This document shows positions 7,514 through 16,322 of a DNA stretch of 62,230 nt, piece after piece (within the stretch, counting starts at the first letter, position 1; each line of letters opens with the position of its first letter). The translations under genes and the position numbers were made by a program. This stretch comes from DATKQI01 sp035532755. GTDB lineage: Bacteria > Pseudomonadota > Alphaproteobacteria > Acetobacterales > Acetobacteraceae. Under the pieces are notes generated by a model. The model did no database searches. It was given only the letters and a program-made list of their open reading frames with translations, and was not told where the DNA came from. The stretch covers positions 1 through 62,230 of the forward strand of contig DATKQI010000095.1 in the NCBI GenBank assembly GCA_035532755.1, read 5' to 3'.

Positions 7514-8911
7514 TCACGCGGGCAGGGAACCGAGCGGCGGGGGCGTCAGGTTGATGCCCGCTGCCGCCTCATAGCTGGCTGCGATCCGCAGCACGCGTGT
7601 CTCCTCGTGCAGCGGGCCGATGATCTGCAGCCCCAGCGGCAATCCCTGCTCAGTGGCACCCATCGGCACGCTGATGGCGGGAAATCCGGCAAAGTTTGCG
7701 AGAATGCAAAAGCTGCCGGCGCTGTCGTGGGCCGGCCCGTCGAACGCGGGCGCGGCCTGCGGCGTAGTGGGTGACACGATCGCGTCCACAGCCTGGAAGC
7801 ATTGCGCCAGTTCGAACGCGGCGACATCGATCCGGCGTTCGGCGGCAAGCAGCCGAAGCGCCGCCAGGTCGCGGCCATAATCGAGATAGCGGCGCATTTC
7901 CAGCGAGAACCGCTCGGGTTCCCGCTCGTAGAGCGGCCCGTGTACGAAGGCCGCTTCGGCTTCGACCCGCACGAAGCCCGCCCGCCTGCCCTGCACCACA
8001 TCATAGCTGGGCAGATCCAGCAGCCGTGTGGTTGCCCCAAGTGACGACAGTTGCTGAAGCGCCCGGTCAAACGCTTGCCGGACCGCGGCTTCATGCACTT
8101 CCGCGCTGTAGTTGCGGATGATGCCAAGCCGCATGCCGTCCAGCCGCGCCGGCCCTGTGCCATTGGGCCGGAAATCAGGCCCATGCCGCGATTCCGGGCA
8201 GCGCGGATCGAAACCGACCAGCACGCCAAGCATAATGGCGGCATCGGCGACGGTGCGTGTCAGCGGCCCGGCATGGTCCAGGCGATAGCTCAGCGGCACG
8301 ACGCCGCGCGTGCTGATAAGGCCGAAGCTGGGCTTCAGTCCGACCACGCCGCAATACGAGGCAGGAATTCGCACGGAGCCGCCGGTGTCGGTGCCGAGCG
8401 CAGCACAGCACAGCCCGGCGGCGACCGCGGCACCGGACCCGCCGCTCGAGCCCCCCGGCGAATGGCCAGCGCGATACGGGTTGATGGTTCGGCCGTGGTG
8501 CGGATTGTCGGTGGTCGCGCCGAGTGCGCCTTCGTGCATGTTGAGCTTGCCGAGGATGACGGCCCCTGCCGCGCGCAGTCGGCGGACGATCTCGGAATCC
8601 TCGCTCGGGATGCGCCAGGCAGGCCCGCCGAACCCGTTGCTGGTCGGCACGCCGGCAACGTCGATGTTGTCCTTCACTGCGACGGGGATTCCGTCCAGGG
8701 CTCCGCGCCGGCGTTTCGCCGCCGCGCGCTTGGCCGCGGCACGTGCCTCGGCCAGCGCGGTTTCTTCGCACAGCGTAATGTAGCAGTTCAGCACACGGCC
8801 CTCGCCATGGATACGATCCAGGAGTACCCGGGTCAGCACCTCGGCATCGGCATCACCGGCATCCAACATTGCGGAAAGTCGGGCGATCGGCAGAAGCGCC
8901 AGTTCGGTCAT
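7514..8911 (-). CDS. Amidase (amidase signature family)
   Basis: This 465-residue protein carries the amidase signature: Lys in PVAVKDNIDVAGVPTSNG, then GGSSGGSGAAVAAGLC with the cis-Ser and GTDTGGSVRIPASYCG with the nucleophilic Ser, i.e. the Ser-cisSer-Lys triad. No signal peptide is present, so it acts in the cytosol, releasing ammonia from an amide or hydrolysing a carbamoyl/urea bond. It is the first gene of a two-gene minus-strand operon with the CoA-transferase and diverges from the alpha/beta hydrolase across a 166-bp gap that should hold both promoters. It could instead be a glutamyl-tRNA amidotransferase-like A subunit, but no gatB/gatC is nearby. Confidence 0.9.
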   Translation of the reverse strand: MTELALLPIARLSAMLDAGDADAEVLTRVLLDRIHGEGRVLNCYITLCEETALAEARAAAKRAAAKRRRGALDGIPVAVKDNIDVAGVPTSNGFGGPAWRIPSEDSEIVRRLRAAGAVILGKLNMHEGALGATTDNPHHGRTINPYRAGHSPGGSSGGSGAAVAAGLCCAALGTDTGGSVRIPASYCGVVGLKPSFGLISTRGVVPLSYRLDHAGPLTRTVADAAIMLGVLVGFDPRCPESRHGPDFRPNGTGPARLDGMRLGIIRNYSAEVHEAAVRQAFDRALQQLSSLGATTRLLDLPSYDVVQGRRAGFVRVEAEAAFVHGPLYEREPERFSLEMRRYLDYGRDLAALRLLAAERRIDVAAFELAQCFQAVDAIVSPTTPQAAPAFDGPAHDSAGSFCILANFAGFPAISVPMGATEQGLPLGLQIIGPLHEETRVLRIAASYEAAAGINLTPPPLGSLPA

Positions 8912-9077
8912 GCGTGCGAAGCCCAGGTCTGCTGCGGGCCGACGCTACCCAGAATTCGAGCGAATTGGAACGCCACGCATCGGCTTGCCACTCACGCATC
9001 GGGCAGGCACGGTGGACTGCGACGTGGGAGCAATGCCATGCTCGCCGCCAAGCGCCAGCAGATCGGGACGGAAGAGG

Positions 9078-9971
9078 ATGCCGCATATTCGCACCGACGA
9101 CGGGGTTCAGCTCTATTACGAGGAGGTCGGCAGCGGCGACCCGATCCTGTTCGTGCACGAATTCGGTGGCCATTACCTCAGCTGGGAACCGCAGCTTCGG
9201 CATTTCTCCCGGCGCTATCGCTGCATCACCTACGCCGCCCGCGGTTGGCCGCCTTCCGACGTGCCGGAGTCGGTCGCCGCCTATTCGCAGGCGCGCGCCG
9301 CGGATGACGCAGCCGCGGTGCTGCGTGCGCTGCGGATCGAGAAGGCGCATTTCGTCGGCTTGTCGATGGGTGCAACCGCCGCGGTGGAATTCGGCATCCG
9401 GCATCCGGCCATGGCCCTGTCGCTGACCGCCGCCGCCTGCGGCAGCGGCGCCAGTACCGATCCCGAGCACAAGCGCAAGTTCTACGACGATTGCATGGCC
9501 TTCGCCGATCGCATCGAGCGCGACGGCATGCCGGTCATGGCCGAACTGTACTGCGCCGGCCCGGCCCGCGTGCAGTATCGCGACAAGGATTCGCGCGGCT
9601 GGGAGGAGTTCAAGCGGCAGTTCGCGGAAGGCTCCGCCCGCGGGCACGCGTTCACCATGCGCGGCGTGCAGGCACCGCGGGTGCCGCTGTTCGAGCGCCA
9701 GGCGGAGCTGAACGCGATCGACGCACCGGTGCTGGTGATCGCCGGCGACGAAGACGATTCGACGCTGGACCTGGCGCTTTTCCTCAAGCGCAACATCCCG
9801 CGCTGTGGCCTGCTGATGCTGCCCAGGACCGGGCACACCATCAACCTGGAGGAGCCGGCGGCATTCAACGCGACGCTGGAGAGTTTCCTGCACGACGTGG
9901 AGCGCGGTCGCTGGCAGCGGCAAGCCGCGCTGAGCGGGCACCGCTATCTGCTGGTGCCGAACGATCGTTGA
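9078..9971 (+). CDS. Alpha/beta hydrolase
   Basis: I use the ATG at 9078, directly after GGAAGAGG; the frame upstream is not protein-like. The 297-residue product begins MPHIRTDDGVQLYYEEVGSG and shows the oxyanion stretch VHEFGGH, a nucleophile elbow GLSMGA (Ser near residue 97), Asp in VIAGDEDD and His in RTGHTINLEEP. It resembles 3-oxoadipate enol-lactonase or C-C bond hydrolases. It is transcribed away from the amidase and towards the transporter genes and probably hydrolyses a ring-opened or ester intermediate of the same pathway. Confidence 0.85.
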   Translation: MPHIRTDDGVQLYYEEVGSGDPILFVHEFGGHYLSWEPQLRHFSRRYRCITYAARGWPPSDVPESVAAYSQARAADDAAAVLRALRIEKAHFVGLSMGATAAVEFGIRHPAMALSLTAAACGSGASTDPEHKRKFYDDCMAFADRIERDGMPVMAELYCAGPARVQYRDKDSRGWEEFKRQFAEGSARGHAFTMRGVQAPRVPLFERQAELNAIDAPVLVIAGDEDDSTLDLALFLKRNIPRCGLLMLPRTGHTINLEEPAAFNATLESFLHDVERGRWQRQAALSGHRYLLVPNDR

Positions 9972-10173
9972 TGCACGCGGCCGCCGCGCTACACGTAATG
10001 GTTGAACATGCCAGCTGAAAACGTCGCTTGCGATGGGGTGGACGATTCGGTGCCGTGGCGATAAAGTGAGGGTACAATTGCTTTCCTGGTATCCCGGCCG
10101 TTTGATGAAGGCGTCCCGTCGGATGCAGGATAGCGAGCACAATACTTGTCCAGGGATGTTGGGGGAACTTCGG

Positions 10174-11307
10174 ATGGCATATCGGGGATGGCCGCGGCTT
10201 GCGTGCGCGATCGCGCTGCTACTTGGGATGTTCGGCCAAGGGAAAGCGGCGCAGCCCGCGGACGCAGGGCTGACTCCCGCCGCGAAGGCCGAGTTGGAGG
10301 CGATGATCGCGGGCAATACCGGCGAGACGCATTTCACCCCGCCGGGTCCGGCGATCGACCCCAGCACGCTGAAGGGCAAGCTGATCTTCACCATTCCCAG
10401 TTCCACGTCGATTCCGTTCTGCGACGTGGTGGACCGGCAGATAGATGAGTTCGCCAAGCGCCTCGGCATCCGGCACGAGGTATGGCAGACCACCGCGCAG
10501 ATCGGCCAGTGGGTTCAAGGGTTCACCACTGCCATGGCGCACAAGGCAGACCTGATCAACGTGGCATGCGGGCTCGATCCCTCCACGGTGGCGCCGCAGA
10601 TTCAGGAGGCGATCAGCAAGGGCATTCCGGTTGTCGCCGCCCACACCTACGCTTTCGGACAACCGCCGCTGGCGAACCTGAGCGGTGTCGTCTATGGCGC
10701 CTATATCCACGCGGCGGAACTCGAGACAGCGTGGGTGATCCTGCAGACAAAGGGCAAAGGCAACGTCCTGGTCATCACCGCGCCGAGCACCGCGAACAGC
10801 CCCTATATCGAAAAGACGATCATGGGGATGTTCAAGAAGTACTGCCCGGATTGCAAAGTGCGGGTATCCGGCGTGAATGCAGCGGACTGGGCAACGAAGG
10901 TCGGCCCCACCGTGCAGAGCGCGATCCTGGCCGACCACAACCTGGACTACATCATCCCGATCTATGACGGCATGGTGCAGTTCGTGATGCCGGCGATCAT
11001 CACCACCGGCGCATCGGACCGCGTGAAGGTCGCATCGTTCAACGCCACCCCGGCGGTGCTGGACATGATACGTACCGGCAATGTGGTGACCTTCAACTCC
11101 GGCGAAGATACCACTTGGCTGGCCGGCGCGATCCTGGATCAGGACATGCGCGTGCTGCTGAAACAGCCGCTGATCAAGGACTATGCTGCCGGAATCCGGG
11201 CGTTCACCAAGTCCGATGTCGATGCTGCCGGCGTTCCGGCGAAATTCGGCGTCGGTTACGGCGACAGCGCCGCAAACGGCTACGACGCGCTATGGGGATT
11301 GAAGTGA
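10174..11307 (+). CDS. Periplasmic substrate-binding protein of a sugar-type ABC importer
   Basis: The ATG at 10174 follows GGGGGAA. The 377-residue product starts with a Sec signal (RLACAIALLLGMFGQGKAA, cleavage near AA-QP) and then resembles periplasmic binding proteins of the ribose/galactose class (Peripla_BP_4): LIFTIPSSTSIPFCDVVDRQ, GFTTAMAHKADLINVACGLD, VVAAHTYAFGQPP and NLDYIIPIYDGM. The unusual N-terminal extension between signal and fold is short. The ATPase and permease genes follow at once. Context suggests the ligand may not be a sugar but the substrate of the neighbouring amidase pathway. Confidence 0.85.
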   Translation: MAYRGWPRLACAIALLLGMFGQGKAAQPADAGLTPAAKAELEAMIAGNTGETHFTPPGPAIDPSTLKGKLIFTIPSSTSIPFCDVVDRQIDEFAKRLGIRHEVWQTTAQIGQWVQGFTTAMAHKADLINVACGLDPSTVAPQIQEAISKGIPVVAAHTYAFGQPPLANLSGVVYGAYIHAAELETAWVILQTKGKGNVLVITAPSTANSPYIEKTIMGMFKKYCPDCKVRVSGVNAADWATKVGPTVQSAILADHNLDYIIPIYDGMVQFVMPAIITTGASDRVKVASFNATPAVLDMIRTGNVVTFNSGEDTTWLAGAILDQDMRVLLKQPLIKDYAAGIRAFTKSDVDAAGVPAKFGVGYGDSAANGYDALWGLK

Positions 11308-11338
11308 GGCGAACGCCGGGACCGTTTCGCGGCGCGAA

Positions 11339-12895
11339 GTGAACGCGGCAACCCCCGTCCTGGAGGCGCGGCACTTCAGCAAACGTTTTGGCGGCACGCT
11401 GGCGCTGGACGATATCGGACTGACCATCGACAGCGGCAGCGTGCATGGCATGGTCGGCCACAACGGCTCCGGCAAGTCGACGTTCATCAAGATCCTGGCC
11501 GGCTATCACGCGCCGGAGCCGGGGGCCGAACTGACGATAGGCGGCCGTCCCGTGCGGGTCCCCCTGGCCCCCGGCCGCTTCCGTTCGCTGGGCATGGCCT
11601 TCGTGCATCAGGACCCCGGCCTGATCGCGTCGTTGTCGGTGGTGGAGAACCTGCGCATCGGCGCAATCGCCCGAGGTCGCCTGGGCCGCATCGCCTGGCG
11701 CGACGAGGTGCGGCGCTGCGAGGAGTTGCTGGCGGAATTCGGCGTCTCCTGCGATCCGAGGGCAAACGTCGAGACGCTGCGGCCGTGGCAGCGGCCGATG
11801 CTGGCGATCATCCGTGCGGTGGATGAGATACGCAGGCTGCTGCGAGAGACCGGACAGCATCGCGGCGTTCTCATCCTCGACGAACCCACGGCCAATCTGG
11901 CCGATTCCAATGTCGGCCAGTTATTCGACGTGGTGCGGCGGGTGCAGTCTGCCGGTTTCGGCGTGCTGTTCGTGTCGCACGACCTGGACGAAGTCCTTGC
12001 CGTTACCGACCACGTGACGGTGCTGCGCGACGGGCGGATCGCCGGCAGCGGCGCTACCTCCAGTTTCACCCGCAGCGATCTCGTGCGGCTGATCGTCGGC
12101 CACGATATTCCACCGGCTGCGCCGGCGCCGGCACAGGCGGCGCGGCGGACGGATCATCTTACCGAGGTGCATGGCCTGAGCGGTCCCGGCGTGCGCGATG
12201 TGGACCTGTCGGTGGCGCCAGGCGAAATCGTCGGTGTGTCCGGCTTGACCGGTTCCGGGTTTGCCGAACTCGGGCCGTTGCTGATCGGCGCGCTGCCGGC
12301 CTGGAAGGGGCGGATGCGGCTGGGCACCACGACCATCGATCTGGCCACGATCACGCCTGGCGCGGCGATTGCAGCCGGGGTCTGCTACGTACCCGGCGAC
12401 CGGCTGAGGGAAGGCTGCATCGGCGAACTGACCGTGGCGGAAAATGTCGGCCTGCCGGTGCTGCGGCGCTTCTTCCGCGCGGGCTGGCTGCATCGGCGCG
12501 CGCTGGCGAGCCATGCGCGGGCGCAGATTACCCGCTTGGGCGTACGCCCGCCGGACCCCACGCTGACACTGGAATCGCTCAGTGGCGGCAATCAGCAGAA
12601 GGTGCTGCTGGCCAAATGGCTGCAGCTGGAACCGCGTCTGCTGATCCTGCAGGAGCCGACACAGGGCGTCGATGTCGGCGCGCGGGAGCAAATATTCGCC
12701 ATCCTCCGCGCTTTCGTCGCGCACGGCGGCAGTGTGCTGTGCCTGAGCGGCGACCACGAGCAGCTTGAGATGCTATGCAGCCGGGTGCTGATCTTCCGTC
12801 GCGGCCGGGTGGCGTGCGAGCTGGCCGGGCCCGAGGTCATAAAGGATCGTATTGCCCATGAATGTCTCGGATCCGACTTCGCCAGCGCCGCCTGA
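11339..12895 (+). CDS. Sugar-type ABC importer ATPase (two fused nucleotide-binding domains)
   Basis: The gene starts with GTG at 11339, 31 bp after the binding protein. The 518 residues hold two ABC domains as in RbsA/MglA. The first has Walker A GHNGSGKST (about residues 40-48), a degenerate signature (TLRPWQRPMLAI) and Walker B VLILDEPTANL. The second has the usual eroded Walker A (GLTGSGFAE), a good signature LSGGNQQKVLLAKWL, and LLILQEPTQGVDVG, where the Walker B Asp is replaced by Gln. It powers import through the adjacent permease, whose start overlaps its end by 38 bp. Confidence 0.92.
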   Translation: MNAATPVLEARHFSKRFGGTLALDDIGLTIDSGSVHGMVGHNGSGKSTFIKILAGYHAPEPGAELTIGGRPVRVPLAPGRFRSLGMAFVHQDPGLIASLSVVENLRIGAIARGRLGRIAWRDEVRRCEELLAEFGVSCDPRANVETLRPWQRPMLAIIRAVDEIRRLLRETGQHRGVLILDEPTANLADSNVGQLFDVVRRVQSAGFGVLFVSHDLDEVLAVTDHVTVLRDGRIAGSGATSSFTRSDLVRLIVGHDIPPAAPAPAQAARRTDHLTEVHGLSGPGVRDVDLSVAPGEIVGVSGLTGSGFAELGPLLIGALPAWKGRMRLGTTTIDLATITPGAAIAAGVCYVPGDRLREGCIGELTVAENVGLPVLRRFFRAGWLHRRALASHARAQITRLGVRPPDPTLTLESLSGGNQQKVLLAKWLQLEPRLLILQEPTQGVDVGAREQIFAILRAFVAHGGSVLCLSGDHEQLEMLCSRVLIFRRGRVACELAGPEVIKDRIAHECLGSDFASAA

Positions 12896-13922
12896 CCACG
12901 CGGCCGCACTCCGCCCCCCCGAAGCCAGTGCCGGCCCCGCTCACCAGGGTGCGTTCGGAAAGTTCTGTCATCGCTATGCCCTGCTGTTCGCTTGGGCGAT
13001 CCTCATTGCCGTCTTCGGCGTGATCGAGCCTGACAGCTTCCTGCAGATCCAGACCTTCACGTCCATGTTCAACTCGCAGGCGGTGCTGGTGGTGCTGACC
13101 TGCTCGCTGGTCGTGACGCTGACGTCCAGCGAGTACGACCTTTCGGCGGCATCCGTTCTGTCACTGTCGGCGATGTTAATCGCGGTACTGAATGCGCAGA
13201 TGCAGGTTCCGATCGGCTGGGCCATCCTGGCGGCGCTGGCGGCCGGGCTGGTGGTGGGAACCATCAACGGCATCCTGGTGGTGGTGGTGGGGGTTGAATC
13301 GATTATCGCCACACTGGGCATGGGTTCGCTGGTTAGCGGGATCACGCTGTGGATCAGCCACAGCAATCTGATCTCTGGTATTTCCAACACGCTGGTGACC
13401 TACGTGATCGTGCCGCAGTTCTTCGGCATCTCGCTGGGCTTCGTTTATGCCGTGGCGATCGCAGCCGGGCTTTGGTACTTCCTCACCTACACGCCGCTTG
13501 GCCGGCAATTGCTGTTTGTTGGCCGTGGGCGGCGCATTGCGCGGCTGTCCGGGCTTGCCGTTGGGCGGCTGCGCTTCGGCGCGCTGATGGCCGGATCGTT
13601 CCTGGCGGCGATGGCAGGGGTATTTTACGCAGGTACCAGCGCATCGGCTGACCCAAATTCCGGCGACAGCTTCATGCTGCCAGCATTCGCCGCTGCATTC
13701 TTAGGATCCACATCGATCGTTCCCGGCCGCTTCAATGCCTGGGGTTCCTTCGCCGCAGTGTATTTTCTGGTCACCGGCATCTACGGCCTGTCGCTGATGG
13801 GCATCCAGGTGTTCATTCAGAACCTGTTCTATGGTGGGGCACTGATCATTGCCGTGGCGCTTTCCATCATGGTGCGCCGCTCGGAAACCCGAGAGCCGGA
13901 CATAGCGAAGGAAGGGAACTAG
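12858..13922 (+). CDS. Sugar-type ABC importer permease
   Basis: The likely start is the ATG at 12858, inside the end of the ATPase gene. The 354-residue protein is an RbsC-like inner-membrane permease with a proline-rich cytosolic N-terminus and about eight to ten hydrophobic spans, including the conserved GTINGILVVVVGVESIIATLG stretch (shown in part) and a late SIVPGRFNAWGS motif. Only one permease gene is present, so it probably works as a homodimer with the fused ATPase. It closes the catabolic cluster, and a miniature transposable element follows 24 bp downstream. Confidence 0.9.
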   Translation: MNVSDPTSPAPPDHAAALRPPEASAGPAHQGAFGKFCHRYALLFAWAILIAVFGVIEPDSFLQIQTFTSMFNSQAVLVVLTCSLVVTLTSSEYDLSAASVLSLSAMLIAVLNAQMQVPIGWAILAALAAGLVVGTINGILVVVVGVESIIATLGMGSLVSGITLWISHSNLISGISNTLVTYVIVPQFFGISLGFVYAVAIAAGLWYFLTYTPLGRQLLFVGRGRRIARLSGLAVGRLRFGALMAGSFLAAMAGVFYAGTSASADPNSGDSFMLPAFAAAFLGSTSIVPGRFNAWGSFAAVYFLVTGIYGLSLMGIQVFIQNLFYGGALIIAVALSIMVRRSETREPDIAKEGN

Positions 13923-13945
13923 TACTGCGTTCGCGAATTGCCGAC

Positions 13946-14080
13946 GAAACCGTCCAAAACCTGGGGGGAGAACAAAGCCGGGATGCCGTCGCGGCCCTGA
14001 TCATCCCGCTTTCGCTGCGCTTCGTCCGATCGGCCGTGCGTATCAGTGGTCGTCAGACCCCCCAGATTTTGGACGGTCTC
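13946..14080. mobile_element. 135-bp miniature element with ISKra4-like terminal repeats
   Basis: GAAACCGTCCAAAACCTGGG at 13946 is matched, inverted, by a right end finishing GGACGGTCTC at 14080; the outer 23 bp agree at all but two positions. Both ends resemble the 24-bp ends of the full ISKra4 element at 53.3-54.8 kb (GAGACCGTCCGAAAGGTGGG). The 85 bp inside code for nothing recognisable. This is what a non-autonomous MITE moved by an ISKra4 transposase would look like. No clear target duplication is visible. Confidence 0.65.
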
Positions 14081-14293
14081 ACGGCCGAGAGGAGAAGGAG
14101 GTCGAGCGATTCGGCCTGTTCCAAAAGGCTCCGTAGCCGGATTTCGATCTGGTTTCCTGGCTATTGGGTGTCCGTCCGGCGAAGTCCTACAATCGCCACC
14201 ATGCGGCGACTGATCTGCCGTGATCCACAGCGATCAATGACGCAACCTGGCCGTGGGATACACGGTGGGAGCAGGTCTGAGTGGAGGGCGACG

Positions 14294-14785
14294 ATGAACA
14301 AAACGCTGGCAGCAATCGTGTTGATCGTTGGAGCGGCGACGCTCTCAGGATGCGCCTATGACCCCTACACAGGGGCTTACGTGCCGTCTGCGGGATATGG
14401 CTACGGCTACAGCGGATATTCGACCTATGGCAGCTATGGCTACCCGACATACGGGACATACGGTTATCCCGCCTATGGCTATCCGGCATACGGCCCGTCC
14501 TATGGCGGGTCAGTGACGTTCGGCGGTGGCTACTACGGCGGCTACCGTGGTGGCGATTGGGATCGGCATTACCGACCGGAAGGCCACCAGCGAGAGCATC
14601 CGCAGGGCGGCTATAGAGCGGCACCTCCGGGCGGCAACCATCCGATCAATCTGGGCGGCGGTTATCGACCACCTCATCAGGAAGGTGGATATCGACCCGC
14701 GAACCCCGGTGGCGGACAACGACCCGCAAATTCAGGAAGCAGGCACAGGGGCCAAGACCGGGATAGGGAGGATCAGCATCGCTGA
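14294..14785 (+). CDS. Tyr/Gly-rich repeat lipoprotein
   Basis: The ATG at 14294 follows GGAGGG. The 163-residue product has a lipoprotein signal (LAAIVLIVGAATLSGCAYDP, lipobox LSGC). The mature part is a low-complexity run of YGYGYSGYSTYGSYGYP-type repeats (about 30-80), then HYRPEG and repeats of GGYRPP, GGYRPANPGG. Such surface lipoproteins are common in alphaproteobacteria, but no specific function is assigned. It may interact with envelope polymers. A short convergent gene follows 7 bp later. Confidence 0.7.
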   Translation: MNKTLAAIVLIVGAATLSGCAYDPYTGAYVPSAGYGYGYSGYSTYGSYGYPTYGTYGYPAYGYPAYGPSYGGSVTFGGGYYGGYRGGDWDRHYRPEGHQREHPQGGYRAAPPGGNHPINLGGGYRPPHQEGGYRPANPGGGQRPANSGSRHRGQDRDREDQHR

Positions 14786-14792
14786 CCCCGGT

Positions 14793-15014
14793 TCACCAAT
14801 TCTCTTCGAGCAGGTGCTTCACCATCTCCGAAGCGCAGCCCACCCAGACCGTCCACTGATCCGGCTCCGAGGTGCCGAGCTTGCGGATCTTCACCTCCGG
14901 GCGATCCTCGAACTGCCGTTCGAACTCGTGCCAATCCGCAGGGTCGATGACCAGCTTGGCGAGATGGGGGTGGGTCTTCGGTAGCTTGATTTTGGGTTCA
15001 TCGTTGTTGGTCAT
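14793..15014 (-). CDS. Conserved small hypothetical protein
   Basis: This 73-residue protein (starts MTNNDEPKIKLPKTHPHLAK, ends VGCASEMVKHLLEENW) is acidic and soluble with the composition of a real small cytosolic protein. I do not recognise the family. The leader is notable: GGAGGAA, its ribosome-binding site, sits in and beside the loop of a 7-bp stem that ends one base before the ATG. Confidence 0.6.
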   Translation of the reverse strand: MTNNDEPKIKLPKTHPHLAKLVIDPADWHEFERQFEDRPEVKIRKLGTSEPDQWTVWVGCASEMVKHLLEENW

Positions 15015-15015
15015 C

Positions 15016-15034
15016 CTGCCGGTTCCTCCGGCAG
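15016..15034 (-). promoter_or_regulatory. Hairpin presenting or hiding the ribosome-binding site
   Basis: On the minus strand CTGCCGG and CCGGCAG pair around the loop AGGAA, followed by G and the ATG at 15014. The Shine-Dalgarno GGAGGAA spans the stem-loop boundary. Upstream lies AT-rich ATAAATAT. This could be a translational switch or a simple RNA thermometer; it is also short enough to be chance. Confidence 0.4.
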
Positions 15035-15105
15035 ATATTTATGTGCCAAACGCTGCGTCAGCCGGCTTGTCAGCGGCGGTGAGAATCCGCGTATAGATGG
15101 CGGCG

Positions 15106-15127
15106 GGCGTCACTCGGGAGTGACGCC
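15106..15127. terminator. Perfect 10-bp stem-loop
   Basis: GGCGTCACTC and GAGTGACGCC pair around GG in the roughly 300-bp gap between 15015 and 15317. It lacks a U-tract on either strand. It may separate transcription units. Otherwise this gap shows no gene. Confidence 0.4.
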
Positions 15128-15317
15128 CCGGCGGGCGGCTGGGTTTGGGGGGTGCTGGAGCGCGGTCGCCGATGCACACCGGTCGGGAGCATGTTGAATG
15201 AGGCAACGGGTCAGCGTCCGGGAGCATTTCAGGCGAGGCAATGCGCCCCGCCAAGGATGTGTGACCACCCGTCGGTGTGCTCGCGCGGCCGGGCGTGGAT
15301 ACGCTACCGTTGGTGCG

Positions 15318-15620
15318 ATGACGAGGGAGCCGCCGATGCGCCACAGAGAGCCTGTTCCGGAGATTCCACCCGTCCCAGTCCGGCGGGCCGGCCGTGACGC
15401 GCCGGACACACGGCCAACCCCCGCCCGGGTCCCGCAGCAGCCCCAGCGTGAGCAGCCGGCGCTGCCGGATCTGCTGGAGGCATTCTGGGGCGATGGCGCA
15501 GAAGCAAGGGCGGCCGAAGCTGACGTGAAGCGGCTGGCCTCCCCCCGGAAACGCAGTCAGCGGCGCAACGTGGCAGCCGCGCGTTCGACGCAGCGCTCGA
15601 AGACCGCGAGCGACGTGTAG
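15318..15620 (+). CDS. Small Pro/Arg-rich hypothetical protein
   Basis: The frame from an ATG at 15318 gives 100 residues, disordered and Pro/Arg-rich first, then PALPDLLEAFWGDGAEARAA, which looks like a real helix, and a basic tail. No ribosome-binding site is obvious, and the last 64 bp overlap the opposing deoxyribosyltransferase-like gene. It may be real but is weakly supported. Confidence 0.3.
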   Translation: MTREPPMRHREPVPEIPPVPVRRAGRDAPDTRPTPARVPQQPQREQPALPDLLEAFWGDGAEARAAEADVKRLASPRKRSQRRNVAAARSTQRSKTASDV

Positions 15621-16150
15621 CGCTCGGCCGGCCGCACGGTCGCGGTGATGAGGCAGCCGCTGGATGCCGCCACGCTACCGGCGAGCATCAGGTTGTCGTG
15701 CAGCGTGAAGGGCTCGATTGCCATGCCGTCCGGATCCTCGTGCTCCCCGGTCGGCCGCCGCCGCACCTTGCCGCCACAGAAGGCGGTGACGCGATCGAGG
15801 AACGGGCGGGCGTCGTTGGAATAGGCGAAGACCGGCCGGCCGAGCGCGCGCATGAACCCCATTTCATAGGCTGAGCCGACATCGGCACTCGGGCCGCGGA
15901 ACGGTGTAAGGTTGACGATCATGGCGTCGCACTCCCGCATGGCGCGTTCCATGGCGCGGCTGATGGCGAGACCTCGCTCGGGGAGGGGCATGGCCGAATC
16001 GAAGGCGTCCTCTTCATCAGCAGGGAACACCCCGACCAGGCCGTGCCGGGCGCACATGGCCCGCTTGCGCGCGCCGATTTCGCGCGCATTGGCGAGGAAC
16101 ACCTCCGGTCCGGCCAGGTAGACCCGCTTGCTCACGGTGCAGTGGACCAT
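15557..16150 (-). CDS. Nucleoside 2-deoxyribosyltransferase-like protein
   Basis: From the ATG at 16150 the product has 197 residues. It begins CTVSKRVYLAGPEVFLANA, the strand-and-GPxVF start of this family, followed by CDAMIVNLTPFRGPSADVG and SAYEMGFMRALGRPVFAY, where the Glu of YEMG matches the catalytic nucleophile of nucleoside 2-deoxyribosyltransferases. Relatives include nucleotide hydrolases and proteins in nucleotide-based signalling, so the exact reaction is open. It lies just downstream of the transfer operon on the same strand. A longer TTG-started form from 16177 is possible. Confidence 0.8.
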   Translation of the reverse strand: MVHCTVSKRVYLAGPEVFLANAREIGARKRAMCARHGLVGVFPADEEDAFDSAMPLPERGLAISRAMERAMRECDAMIVNLTPFRGPSADVGSAYEMGFMRALGRPVFAYSNDARPFLDRVTAFCGGKVRRRPTGEHEDPDGMAIEPFTLHDNLMLAGSVAASSGCLITATVRPAERYTSLAVFERCVERAAATLRR

Positions 16151-16322
16151 CTGTCGTAATTTTTGTGCCGGCTGCAAAGGCGAATCTGCGAAACGCGCGC
16201 CTGGCGCGCAAGGTGCGGCCCCCGCAGCCTACGCGTTGGCATCAGACCTGCTGCCGCGTCGCACATCGAGACACCTCTGCCACTCCGGCGCACGGCCATC
16301 GGTTGCACCGGGCCACACGCGC

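Noticed and set aside
8051..9307. A 418-residue plus-strand frame over the amidase
   Set aside because: It is antisense to an amidase with full catalytic signature and runs into the hydrolase in the wrong frame.
8853..10493. A 546-residue minus-strand frame over the alpha/beta hydrolase and binding-protein genes
   Set aside because: Shadow of two plus-strand genes with good start sites and motifs.
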